A stretch of DNA of 62,295 nucleotides from NCBI RefSeq assembly GCF_000426545.1, contig NZ_AUFO01000034.1, positions 1 through 62,295 of the forward strand, written 5' to 3'. The translations under genes and the position numbers were made by a program. Below the pieces are notes generated by a model, which did not search any database, was not told the DNA's origin, and saw nothing but the letters and a program-made list of their open reading frames with translations. This document shows positions 1 to 7,587 of this stretch, in pieces (positions within the stretch are counted from its first letter, which is position 1; the number at the start of each line of letters is the position of its first letter). The DNA is from Paenibacillus massiliensis subsp. panacisoli DSM 21345 (GTDB taxonomy: Bacteria; Bacillota; Bacilli; Paenibacillales; Paenibacillaceae).

Positions 1-119
1 CGCTCACTCGTTGTTCAGTTTTCAAAGATCAACTTCATTCATTTGTTGCTTTTCTTGCGTTACCACCGCATCTCAGCGGCGACTTTTATAATATAGCATA
101 CACTTCACAAATAGGTCAA
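1..119 (-). promoter_or_regulatory. rRNA operon promoter and 16S leader
   Basis: Read leftward, -35 TTGACC (114-119) and -10 TATATT (90-95) are 18 bases apart. A small stem follows (about 62-80), then the leader motif TTTGAAAACTGAACAAC that precedes 16S genes in Bacillales. The 16S gene itself would begin beyond the left edge. Promoter and motif are seen; the gene is inferred. Confidence 0.85.
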
Positions 120-157
120 CACCTTTTTTCTTTTTTTCTCCACACGCTATATTTCAA

Positions 158-186
158 CAAAAAAGAGCTTCTCCCCAGAAGCCCCT
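158..186 (-). terminator. Rho-independent terminator after bofA
   Basis: GCTTCT/AGAAGC stem with a GGGG loop, followed on the minus strand by a T run (158-164). It ends the recR-side gene string just before the rRNA promoter. Nothing else is visible between it and bofA. Confidence 0.8.
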
Positions 187-348
187 ACACATGGTCTAGA
201 CCTATAATTTTGGCATAGTTCCACAGCTTACTCCCTCCACATCATTCCCCCATAAGCCTGCAGATCTCATTTCGAATATCCATATAGAGCCCGCAGAGTG
301 GAGGACATGATGGCAATATGCTTCCTCCCACCGTGCGCATGACCGCAA

Positions 349-615
349 TCAAGTAAAGAGAGCCAGCTTGATCCCCAGCAGCAACCCAACCCCCGGAAGA
401 CCTAAAGTGGCGACAGTCCCAATTGTTACTGGATTTATGGGAATGTATGCATGTGTGATCCAACCTGAGTAGTTCACTACATAGATTGCAACTGCTGCAA
501 GGGCCATATGTGTTACGAATACACCCAACCATCTGAACCCCATGCTCTTCTTGATAAGAATATATACAAGCATAAGTGAAGAGAATGACAGCAGTATCCA
601 CAGAACACTCCTCAC
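349..615 (-). CDS. bofA: BofA, inhibitor of pro-sigma-K processing
   Basis: An 88-residue integral membrane protein resembling BofA, which in Bacillus holds the SpoIVFB protease inactive in the mother cell until the sigma-K checkpoint. Two hydrophobic segments are visible (about residues 3-20 and 28-50), with a conserved C-terminal PINPVTIGTVATLGLPGVG-type stretch. The open frame extends upstream, but the GTG at 613-615 has GGGGAGG at the right distance and gives the family's usual length of about 87 residues. Its start overlaps the yaaL stop closely, so the two are probably cotranscribed. Position before an rRNA operon matches B. subtilis. Confidence 0.9.
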   Translation of the reverse strand: MRSVLWILLSFSSLMLVYILIKKSMGFRWLGVFVTHMALAAVAIYVVNYSGWITHAYIPINPVTIGTVATLGLPGVGLLLGIKLALFT

Positions 616-616
616 C

Positions 617-931
617 CTACAGCACCTCCCCTGTAGCGGCCCCCTCGGCCCCTCCGCTCTCTTCACCATCATTGTCATAATCAGGACGATGTACATTCGC
701 TTGCTTTGCTCGCTTTAGCTGAATCTGATAATTCAACTCTGCTGCCTCCAGCAGAAAAATAGCATAGTCCACCTGATCCTTACCCACGGCTTCCTCAAAC
801 ATTCTTTGTGCTCTAAGCCAGTCCGCATGGGCAAGGCGGACACCCTCGATAATCTCTGCATGAAGCTCCGATCTGATTCGTTCCTTGCGGAGCTGATTGC
901 GCAGCTTCTTGCTATACCAGATAGTCATCAT
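617..931 (-). CDS. yaaL: YaaL family protein (DUF2508)
   Basis: A small charged helical protein of about 104 residues that sits between recR and bofA in most Bacillales. Function is unknown. The central part (FEEAVGKDQVDYAIFLLEAA) is the recognisable family core. The C-terminus is acidic and glycine rich. The start ATG at 929-931 follows GGGAGG; an upstream in-frame ATG has no ribosome site. Here a GNAT gene separates it from recR, unlike the contiguous recR-yaaL-bofA string of B. subtilis. Confidence 0.85.
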   Translation of the reverse strand: MMTIWYSKKLRNQLRKERIRSELHAEIIEGVRLAHADWLRAQRMFEEAVGKDQVDYAIFLLEAAELNYQIQLKRAKQANVHRPDYDNDGEESGGAEGAATGEVL

Positions 932-1115
932 CGCGCGCCTCCCTACCATTCGCATCACAGTCTTTCGACTGTCCTCTATTCATTCATATCGAAAAGGGGA
1001 CAAACTTAGAACCGCATTCTACTTACGGAACGGAAGATGGGGGCTACTCCGAACAAGACAACAAATACATTGTAGCCAGATGACAAGTTTGCTGCATTCC
1101 ATAGCGAAAATCTAT

Positions 1116-1159
1116 AACAGCTCTACAACAGCTCTACAACCACTCTACAACAGTTCTAC
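1116..1159. repeat. Four tandem 11-bp repeats
   Basis: Four head-to-tail units with consensus AACAGCTCTAC; the first two are identical and the next two differ at two or one bases. They lie in the gene-free 932-1263 stretch between yaaL and a GNAT gene, where I see no other feature. Confidence 0.85.
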
Positions 1160-1263
1160 TCCAGATCGACCTAATCTAAGAAAACGAACACCACATAGGA
1201 AACCGCGTATCATCACCGGTAAGATGGCCGTGTTCATAGGATAATTCTCTAGTTCCCTAAAGA

Positions 1264-1764
1264 CTATGCACGCTGAATATGATAGTGATAGAACTTTTTA
1301 TCCACCTGCATTACCGGGAAGTTATCTGGTAGTTGGTCTGCTGTGATCTCAACAAAGCTGTTCTTCTCATAAAAGCGATGAGCAGCTACAAACTGCGGCG
1401 TTGTTCCCAGAAAAATATCGCTTACCTGCCTGCTCCCAGCCCAACGAATAGCCTCCTGTAGCAAGCGATAGGCTACCTTCCACTCTGTCCCTCTGTACTC
1501 ATGGTGTACGAACATTTTCCGTAAAGCACTCTGCTGTTGTCCGATATCTAATAGAGCTATCGTACCTATGATTCGGTCTCGCTCCTTAGCTACCCAGAAG
1601 TTCCCGTTGCCTCGTTGATAATACTGTTCAATAGCCAACAGATCCGGCTGATCCTCTCTCGTGATGGAAATCCGATATTCCTCCTGCTGGATATGTAATA
1701 TAAGCTCCGACACCTGTGACTGATCACAGCCTTCATATTCCATGATGTGAATACGCTCGTACAT
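1264..1764 (-). CDS. GNAT family N-acetyltransferase
   Basis: A 166-residue protein with the GNAT fold: the strand with NFWVAKERDRIIGTIAL, then the LRKMFVHHEYRGTEWKVAYRLL acetyl-CoA binding segment, then RFYEKNSFVEI near the C-terminus. It would transfer an acetyl group from acetyl-CoA to an unknown amine. The start ATG (1762-1764) has GGGGCGG upstream; the frame stays open to 1839 but crosses the recR terminator, so the shorter form is preferred. It lies between recR and yaaL, an accessory insertion into an otherwise conserved cluster. Substrate cannot be read from sequence. Confidence 0.8.
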   Translation of the reverse strand: MYERIHIMEYEGCDQSQVSELILHIQQEEYRISITREDQPDLLAIEQYYQRGNGNFWVAKERDRIIGTIALLDIGQQQSALRKMFVHHEYRGTEWKVAYRLLQEAIRWAGSRQVSDIFLGTTPQFVAAHRFYEKNSFVEITADQLPDNFPVMQVDKKFYHYHIQRA

Positions 1765-1825
1765 ACAATCACCGCCCCTATGATAATCCTGATTCCTTTC
1801 CACTTCAAATAATGCCATCCTATGA

Positions 1826-1850
1826 CAAAAAAGCCGCAATAGCGGCTTTT
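1826..1850 (-). terminator. Terminator after recR
   Basis: AAAGCCGC/GCGGCTTT stem with a four-base loop and T runs on both strands. It separates the dnaX-yaaK-recR unit from the GNAT gene. Confidence 0.8.
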
Positions 1851-1905
1851 AGGCTTGCCCAAATACTGGGCTTGGCTATAAAGTTGGATGACAATTATAT
1901 TTCGC

Positions 1906-2505
1906 TCAGTTCAACTGACGTCGACCTTCCAATGCCTTGGACAACGTAACTTCATCTGCATATTCAAGATCTCCGCCCACAGGCAATCCATGGGCAATCC
2001 GGGTAACCGTCATTTCGAAAGGTCTGACCAGCTTAGAAATATACATAGCCGTCGCTTCTCCCTCAATGTTCGGATTCGTAGCGAGAATTAACTCCTCCAC
2101 TCGCTCATCACTCAGACGAGTCAGCAGCTCCTTCAGGCGAATATCCTCCGGTCCCACACCCTCCATAGGAGAGATGGCCCCCTGCAGCACATGATAATAC
2201 CCGTTGAACTCCTTGGTACGCTCCATCGCTACCAGATCCTTGGAATCCTGGACTACACAAATAACCGAGGCATCTCGAGTCTTATCCTGGCAAATTCGGC
2301 AGGGATCGGTATCAGTGATGTTGCAGCAGACCGAGCAATAATGGAGATTGCGCTTCACACTGACCAGGGCTTTGGCAAAATCAATCACATCATCTTCCTT
2401 CATGTTCAGCACATGAAAGGCAAGACGCGCAGCCGTCTTGGGACCAATGCCCGGCAGGCGTGTAAAAGCATCAATCAGCTTGGCTATCGGTTCCGGATAG
2501 TACAA
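1906..2505 (-). CDS. recR: Recombination protein RecR
   Basis: Full-length RecR (199 residues), part of the RecFOR pathway that loads RecA at gaps. Helix-hairpin-helix LPGIGPKTAARLAF at residues 17-30, C4 zinc finger (Cys57, 60, 69, 72), then a TOPRIM domain to about residue 175. The start codon is TTG with AGGAG about ten bases upstream, giving the family N-terminus MYYPEPIAKLI. It lies 33 bases after yaaK, which follows dnaX, as in most Firmicutes. Confidence 0.97.
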   Translation of the reverse strand: MYYPEPIAKLIDAFTRLPGIGPKTAARLAFHVLNMKEDDVIDFAKALVSVKRNLHYCSVCCNITDTDPCRICQDKTRDASVICVVQDSKDLVAMERTKEFNGYYHVLQGAISPMEGVGPEDIRLKELLTRLSDERVEELILATNPNIEGEATAMYISKLVRPFEMTVTRIAHGLPVGGDLEYADEVTLSKALEGRRQLN

Positions 2506-2538
2506 TGGTCTGTTGCTCCTTCGTATATAAAGATTAGA

Positions 2539-2859
2539 TTAGAACAGGCCCGGGATCTTCATGCCGCCTGTGAATTTACCCATATCATTGTTAGCCAGCT
2601 CATCCGCCTTCGTAAGCGCATCGTTGACAGCAGTCAGGACCAGATCCTGCAGCATTTCAACATCATCCGGGTCAACAGCCTCTGGCTTGATCGCAATGGA
2701 GAGAACCTTCTTGTGACCATTCACCTCGACAGTTACTACACCACCACCGGATGTCCCTTCTACAGTCTTGCCTCCAAGCTCTTCCTGTGCCTTCAGCATC
2801 TGCTCCTGCATCTTCTTCACTTGCTTCATCATCTGGTTCATATTGTTCATGTTATTCAT
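2539..2859 (-). CDS. yaaK: YbaB/EbfC family nucleoid-associated protein
   Basis: A 106-residue YbaB/EbfC protein, a dimeric DNA-binding protein of the nucleoid, here with an Asn/Met-rich start and a KQVKKMQEQMLKAQEELG helix. The family core VEVNGHKKVLSIAIKPEAVDPDDVEMLQDL is complete in the translation. AAGGAG precedes the ATG. It lies between dnaX and recR, and is probably cotranscribed with both. Confidence 0.95.
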   Translation of the reverse strand: MNNMNNMNQMMKQVKKMQEQMLKAQEELGGKTVEGTSGGGVVTVEVNGHKKVLSIAIKPEAVDPDDVEMLQDLVLTAVNDALTKADELANNDMGKFTGGMKIPGLF

Positions 2860-2896
2860 CTCCTTAATTGGTTTACTAGATAGACTATTACCAGCC

Positions 2897-4630
2897 CTAG
2901 TCTTTAATGACGATCAGATCCTTGCCAAATAACTCCATGGCCTCATCAATCCAGGGCTCCTTCGACTTTCCCGAACCAGCATCCTCTGGCTCCAGTCGGA
3001 ATTCTTCCTCCTGCTTGGTGGCTGAGCCTTCAATCGCGGAGGACCAATCCCGCAGCATCATCGTCACCAGACGCATAGGTCTGCCCAGCTGCTCTTGAAG
3101 CACTCGCTCAATAACCTGACGATTAGCTGCCTTCTCCGTGGTCTCACGGTGAATGTTGTTCTTGAAGGCTACCAGTACACTATCATCATACACCGATACT
3201 GGCTCGCCATCCATGAACCACGCATGGACCGTGACCTTCTCTTCCTTGACCCGCTGTAAAATCTGACTCCATTTTCGAGTAGCCTCGGAGAATTCAGAGC
3301 TTCCCTTCTGTGCAACGAATTCACTAAGCTGGGAAGGGAGCTTCGCAGGTGACGACACCCGTGTTGCTGGAGGCTTGGATGGCCCACGCCCTGAAGAGCT
3401 TTGTTCCTGTCCCTTGCCAGCCGATAGGCCCGCTTGCAGGGCACCTTCCAGCTTACGTTCCAGGTCTGCCAGCTGCTTACGCAATGCCGTCACCTCGCCA
3501 CGATCAGCCGCCTCGGCTGATGCCGCAGGCGCCTGACTTGGCGAAGCAGGGACGCTGCACAACTTGAGCAAAGCCACCTCGAAGAGTGTCTGCGGCTGTG
3601 AAGCATACTTCATCCCGTTCTGATAGTGATTGAGTGTGTCAATAATCTGGAACAGCTGTTCACTAGTGAACAGGTCGGCTACGTCTCTGAAATGCTCAGG
3701 CTCCAGCAACCTTTGCGTCATACGGTCGGCACCAGGCACCATCTTGACCATCAATAGATCGCGGAAATAGTAGAGCAGATTCTCCATGCACTTATCCGCG
3801 CTCTTACCCTCTTGCATGAAGGCATCGATCATCTGTAATACAGTAGCCACATCTTCAGCGTGAAGCGCACGTGCCAGCTTGCCGAATTGCTCAGCAGGGA
3901 TTCCCCCCGTCATACCCAGCACCTGCTGGTAGGTTATAGTCCCATCTGTGAATGAAGCAATCTGATCCAGCAAGCTGATCGCATCCCGCATCCCGCCATC
4001 AGACAAACGAGCGATATACTGCAATGCGTCTGGATCAGCAGAGATATTCTCTTGCTCACAGATCCGTGCCAGATGCTGAGACTGCTCCTCAAACGGCACC
4101 CGCCGAAAGTCAAAGCGCTGACATCTAGAAATAATTGTCGCTGGAAGGCGATGAGGCTCTGTTGTAGCTAATATAAACATTACATGCGTCGGAGGCTCTT
4201 CCAGCGTCTTGAGCAATGCATTGAACGCTTCCGTCGTCAGCATGTGTACTTCATCAATAATATAGACTTTGCGTCTTACCTCGGTCGGTGCATATTTCAC
4301 CTTATCCCGCAGATCACGAATCTCCTCTACACCGCGGTTGGATGCAGCATCAATCTCCTGCACATCCATGACCGCCCCCGCCGTAATTCGAACACAGGTC
4401 TCGCATTCATTACAAGGCTCTACAGACGGCCCACGCTCACAGTTGACTGCCTTGGCCAAAATCTTGGCTGCACTGGTCTTTCCTGTGCCCCGCGGCCCAC
4501 TGAACAGATAGGCGTGAGAGGTCCTCCCGTCGCGAATAGCATTCTGCAGGGTCTGGATAATATGCTGCTGTCCTACCATGTCTTGGAACGACTGGGATCG
4601 CCAAGCACGGTATAACGCTATGTGTTCCAA
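2897..4630 (-). CDS. dnaX: DNA polymerase III subunit gamma/tau
   Basis: The clamp-loader ATPase of the replisome, 577 residues. Walker A GPRGTGKT (45-52), zinc cysteines 64, 73, 76 and 79, DEVH Walker B (126-129) and the sensor SRC (168-170) are all present. A Pro/Ser-rich linker (about 360-430) leads to a C-terminal tau domain. The start is TTG; the next residues align with the usual family beginning (ALYRAWRSQSF). I found no A-rich slippery heptamer of the kind used to make gamma by frameshifting, so only tau is predicted. First gene of the dnaX-yaaK-recR unit. Confidence 0.97.
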   Translation of the reverse strand: MEHIALYRAWRSQSFQDMVGQQHIIQTLQNAIRDGRTSHAYLFSGPRGTGKTSAAKILAKAVNCERGPSVEPCNECETCVRITAGAVMDVQEIDAASNRGVEEIRDLRDKVKYAPTEVRRKVYIIDEVHMLTTEAFNALLKTLEEPPTHVMFILATTEPHRLPATIISRCQRFDFRRVPFEEQSQHLARICEQENISADPDALQYIARLSDGGMRDAISLLDQIASFTDGTITYQQVLGMTGGIPAEQFGKLARALHAEDVATVLQMIDAFMQEGKSADKCMENLLYYFRDLLMVKMVPGADRMTQRLLEPEHFRDVADLFTSEQLFQIIDTLNHYQNGMKYASQPQTLFEVALLKLCSVPASPSQAPAASAEAADRGEVTALRKQLADLERKLEGALQAGLSAGKGQEQSSSGRGPSKPPATRVSSPAKLPSQLSEFVAQKGSSEFSEATRKWSQILQRVKEEKVTVHAWFMDGEPVSVYDDSVLVAFKNNIHRETTEKAANRQVIERVLQEQLGRPMRLVTMMLRDWSSAIEGSATKQEEEFRLEPEDAGSGKSKEPWIDEAMELFGKDLIVIKD

Positions 4631-4680
4631 TTCGCGTTACCCTCTTTCAGTTCACTATGGTGACCTTCATCGTGTTACTC

Positions 4681-4706
4681 ATTATACTATAATCCTGAAC
4701 ACAAAA
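4681..4706 (-). promoter_or_regulatory. Probable dnaX promoter
   Basis: Perfect -10 TATAAT on the minus strand (4681-4686) about 50 bases before the dnaX start. The -35 would fall in the T tract of the SRP RNA terminator and matches poorly, so the exact promoter is uncertain. Confidence 0.5.
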
Positions 4707-4734
4707 AAACATCTCGCGCTGCTGCGCAAGATGT
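4703..4734 (-). terminator. Terminator after SRP RNA
   Basis: Strong stem ACATCTTGCGC / GCGCGAGATGT with a four-base loop and a seven-T tail on the minus strand. It would end the SRP RNA transcript before dnaX. Confidence 0.85.
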
Positions 4735-4817
4735 CGATCGCTAATTTGTATAACCTAATTAAATTTCCATCCAGAGAATATTGATACTACAGAAAAAAAG
4801 TCTGGTGGATAAAATTA

Positions 4818-5087
4818 AGCCGTGCACCTGTTATTGATATTGAGATCCGAGCGGCAATCCTGAACATCAGCTCAGGCTAGGCTACCCTCCGGCACAAGAG
4901 CGCTCTTGCTTATGGCTGCTTCCTTCCGGACCTGACCAGGTTCACAAGTGCTCATTGCGGAGGACCCAGCCGTCAACGCCAAGCGCAGGGACCAGCCTCA
5001 CATCAGCAATACCTCTAACAGGAATTCAACCTCGCTATAGCGGATTGCGAGTTACAGGGCACCGCTACCTCCCCATCTAGCACGGTG
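4818..5087 (-). ncRNA. ffs: Signal recognition particle RNA (6S/scRNA type)
   Basis: The RNA component of SRP, about 270 nt, the large Bacillus type with Alu domain. The universally conserved domain IV segment GGTCAGGTCCGGAAGGAAGC is present (around 4915-4945 on the minus strand). The 5' part contains GGGGAGGTAGCGGTGCCCTG, the Alu-domain start seen in B. subtilis scRNA, and the 3' part ends with GGTGCACGGC, complementary to the 5' end. The 5' end is set from the promoter at 5094-5122; both ends are accurate to a few bases. It directs signal-sequence proteins to the membrane with Ffh. Confidence 0.95.
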
Positions 5088-5093
5088 AAAATA

Positions 5094-5122
5094 AGTATAT
5101 CTCAAGCATGTACAAATTGCAA
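5094..5122 (-). promoter_or_regulatory. SRP RNA promoter
   Basis: -35 TTGCAA (5117-5122) and -10 TATACT (5094-5099) with exactly 17 bases between. Predicted start is about 5087, at the 5' end of the SRP RNA. Confidence 0.8.
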
Positions 5123-5183
5123 CCAACAGGTGTATGGCAATTATGCCATGATTTATCCTATCCATTTATCAAGGATAGGCGCA

Positions 5184-5212
5184 CAAAAATCCCCCTGCCA
5201 AAGACAGGGGGA
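5184..5212 (-). terminator. Terminator after rpmE
   Basis: CCCCCTG/CAGGGGG stem with a seven-base loop followed by a short T tract on the minus strand. Confidence 0.85.
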
Positions 5213-5248
5213 ATGGCTACTAAATGATGCCATCAGGCAACATTCAGA

Positions 5249-5446
5249 TTAGATACCGTATTTCTTCTTGAATTTATCAACACGGCCACCAGCGTCAACA
5301 AATTTTTGCTTACCTGTGAAGAAAGGATGGCAAGCGGAGCAAATTTCTACGCGCAGTGCTTCTTTTACGGAGCCGGTTTCGAACGTGTTACCGCAAGCGC
5401 AAGTTACAGTTGTCTTGAAGTATTTCGGTTGGATTGCTTGTTGCAT
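5249..5446 (-). CDS. rpmE: 50S ribosomal protein L31
   Basis: A 65-residue L31 of the zinc-binding type: Cys16, Cys18, Cys36 and Cys39 are all present (CACGNTF and CSACHPFFTG). Zinc-binding L31 is normally replaced by a Cys-less paralogue during zinc starvation in Bacillus. GAGGTG precedes the ATG. It has its own promoter and terminator. In B. subtilis it lies directly after rho; here two other genes intervene. Confidence 0.97.
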   Translation of the reverse strand: MQQAIQPKYFKTTVTCACGNTFETGSVKEALRVEICSACHPFFTGKQKFVDAGGRVDKFKKKYGI

Positions 5447-5511
5447 TGAGTTTCACCTCTTTCCGCCCTGAGTTTCTTAGTCCACCCAGAGTAATGTAGA
5501 CACATGAACGA

Positions 5512-5540
5512 ATTATAGCACCACCCATGTTAATATGCAA
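5512..5540 (-). promoter_or_regulatory. rpmE promoter
   Basis: -35 TTGCAT (5535-5540), 17-base spacer, perfect -10 TATAAT (5512-5517). The leader to the ATG is about 60 bases. Confidence 0.8.
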
Positions 5541-5576
5541 ATATTTTATTGTATTTAAAATGCCGCAAAACACATC

Positions 5577-6109
5577 TTAGTATAAATGCTCAATTTGTCT
5601 ATACTCTTGATCAGGATCGTGGCTGCTAAAACAATGCTTGTCCACCTTTTCCCCATTATAGATGTTCATAATGTTCAGCTCATAATAAGGATCCTCGTGG
5701 GTTGCAATTCGCCCATTATACTGGATTCGCCCATATTCATCAGGCTTCAGACTTAGCGCGCGCTCATGAAGAACCCCCCCCAATAGTCATACCTGTAAGG
5801 AGCACCAAGGAAGGCTTCATAGCGAAAATCAACGTGTAATAATCCGTCCTCACGAACTATCTCAACACAACCGATCTTCCACTCTTTAGCACCATGCTTA
5901 AGTATAGCGAGACCTTCCTTTGGGCGAAAGCCCTCCTGATCTTGCCATATACTGATCGTATGACAGGGCATACCATATTCCCGATGGAATTCAAGAACCG
6001 TTGCTGGAAGCTTGAATGCACGCTGATACCTGTTCCTGAGTGACGAGTAAGGGGCACCTCTAGTATATTTATCCCACCTCAGCACAACATGCTGTAGCCA
6101 CATAGACAT
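5577..6109 (-). pseudogene. Uncharacterised gene broken at a G8 run
   Basis: Two minus-strand frames join into one protein of about 177 residues. The first (5753-6109) starts at an ATG with AGGTGG upstream and reads well to YRYDYWGG. At a run of eight G (plus-strand C 5774-5781) the frame then ends quickly, while the next frame continues with VLHERALSLKPDEYGRIQYN to the stop at 5577. One extra G would restore a continuous frame. I do not recognise the family. Either a sequencing indel, a recent mutation, or a slippage-switched gene would explain it. It lies between a radical SAM gene and rpmE. Confidence 0.65.
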
Positions 6110-6170
6110 ATTCCACCTTTTTCAAGCCCAATAGCCCTTTGGATAGGAATACTTCCATCATTCAGGAATG

Positions 6171-7448
6171 TTAGAGCAAGGTAATGGATTTCTTGAGACG
6201 TGCACTGCCTGCTGGGGGTACATGTGTGAACGATCCAATTACAACATCCGGCAATTCTTCCCGGTAGATCTCCAGCATCTGCTTCATTCCCAGCACATCG
6301 CCTTGGGCCGGAGGAATCAGCTCCAGATAGCTCTCCGGATCAATATTCAGATTCCGCATCTGAATGAGCTTCAGGTCTGTTCTGCGAATGAACTCAATCA
6401 TTGCTTCAATCTCTTCCTCACGATCGGTTACGCCCGGGAAGATCAAGTAATTAATAGAGGTGTAGACGCCTTGCTTGGCCGCGTAGGCCAGGGACTTCTC
6501 AACATTCTCCAGTGTATAACCACGTGGCTTGTAATACGCATTATAATGTCCGTCCAGCGCACTGATCGTACTCACACGCATCAGATCAAGTCCTGCATCG
6601 ACGATGCCACGAATATGATCATTCAGTCCTGCGTTCGTGTTGATATTGATGTAGCCCATATCTGTGATGGATCGAACCTCACGAATCGCTTCGATAATGA
6701 GCTTGGCTTGAGTGGATGGCTCTCCCTCACAGCCTTGCCCGAAGCTGATAATCGATTCCGGTGTCTTCAGATGCTCCAGCATCACCTCTACAATCTCCTC
6801 CACACGGGGACGGAAATTCATCCGGGTCTGCGGAGAGACGAAGCCGCTATCCTCCGGTTGCTCCGATATACATCCGAAGCAGCCAGCATTACAGGAATAG
6901 GAGACGGGGACTCCACCCTCCCAGCGACCAAGGAAGGTATTCGACGAGGTCAGGCATTCATAGCCGAGAGCACAATTGGTTAAATGCTCGTATAGACGAT
7001 TGTCCGGGTATTGCTGGGCCAGTCGTTCTACTCCCCTTTTCACCTGAGTACGGTCACAGTGATCGGGGTTCCACTGATCCGGGTTATCGCTCTGTTCAGC
7101 AGTTACATAGAAATTACCATCCTTCCACACCACCGCAGCATATCCGAATAAAGGCAACTTATAATCCTTATCCGTCTTCACATAGCCCGGAAGACACAGC
7201 CGCGTAAAACCTTGCGGTAGCAGGGCACCTACGGCTTGCAGATCGCCAGGCAACGGAACCATCTCACCCGTGCTCGGGTCCATACCTATTGGTCGGGTGC
7301 TTGGAAGGCTAACCAGAGTAGCTCCCGCTGGTAGAGGGATTAGCTCCTCTTCCATAATCTCGACAATCATATCCGCGCTGCGGGCAAGTCCATGCAAGGA
7401 AGCATGGTCATATACATTCCCGTTAGCATCGGCGTATACCAAATACAT
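6171..7448 (-). CDS. Radical SAM protein
   Basis: A 425-residue enzyme with the radical SAM signature CNAGCFGC (CX3CX2C) near residue 215, followed by the SAM-binding strand SFGQGCEGEP and the TIM-barrel segments MGYININTNAG and DLMRVSTISALDG. The long N-terminal region (about 200 residues) lacks recognisable motifs apart from a possible extra Cys site (CALGYEC). AAAGGAG lies eight bases before the chosen ATG (7446-7448); the frame stays open to 7544 without a ribosome site. It follows rho by 139 bases. The reaction is unknown. Confidence 0.85.
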   Translation of the reverse strand: MYLVYADANGNVYDHASLHGLARSADMIVEIMEEELIPLPAGATLVSLPSTRPIGMDPSTGEMVPLPGDLQAVGALLPQGFTRLCLPGYVKTDKDYKLPLFGYAAVVWKDGNFYVTAEQSDNPDQWNPDHCDRTQVKRGVERLAQQYPDNRLYEHLTNCALGYECLTSSNTFLGRWEGGVPVSYSCNAGCFGCISEQPEDSGFVSPQTRMNFRPRVEEIVEVMLEHLKTPESIISFGQGCEGEPSTQAKLIIEAIREVRSITDMGYININTNAGLNDHIRGIVDAGLDLMRVSTISALDGHYNAYYKPRGYTLENVEKSLAYAAKQGVYTSINYLIFPGVTDREEEIEAMIEFIRRTDLKLIQMRNLNIDPESYLELIPPAQGDVLGMKQMLEIYREELPDVVIGSFTHVPPAGSARLKKSITLL

Positions 7449-7587
7449 AAATGGAACTCCTTTCGTTCCTTCCAGTGTAGATTCAAGTTGATTGTAATAC
7501 GTCACTGAGGGAATCAGACCGCCACACCAACAACCCGTAATCACTCATGCCAGAAAGGCAACGTCGTCGGTGGGAGTCAGAGAATTG

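Noticed and set aside
242..601. 119-codon frame overlapping bofA
   Set aside because: Runs in another frame of the same strand through bofA, lacks a ribosome site and has no family character.
2897..4630. Programmed frameshift in dnaX
   Set aside because: No A-rich slippery heptamer with a following hairpin was found near the end of the ATPase part.
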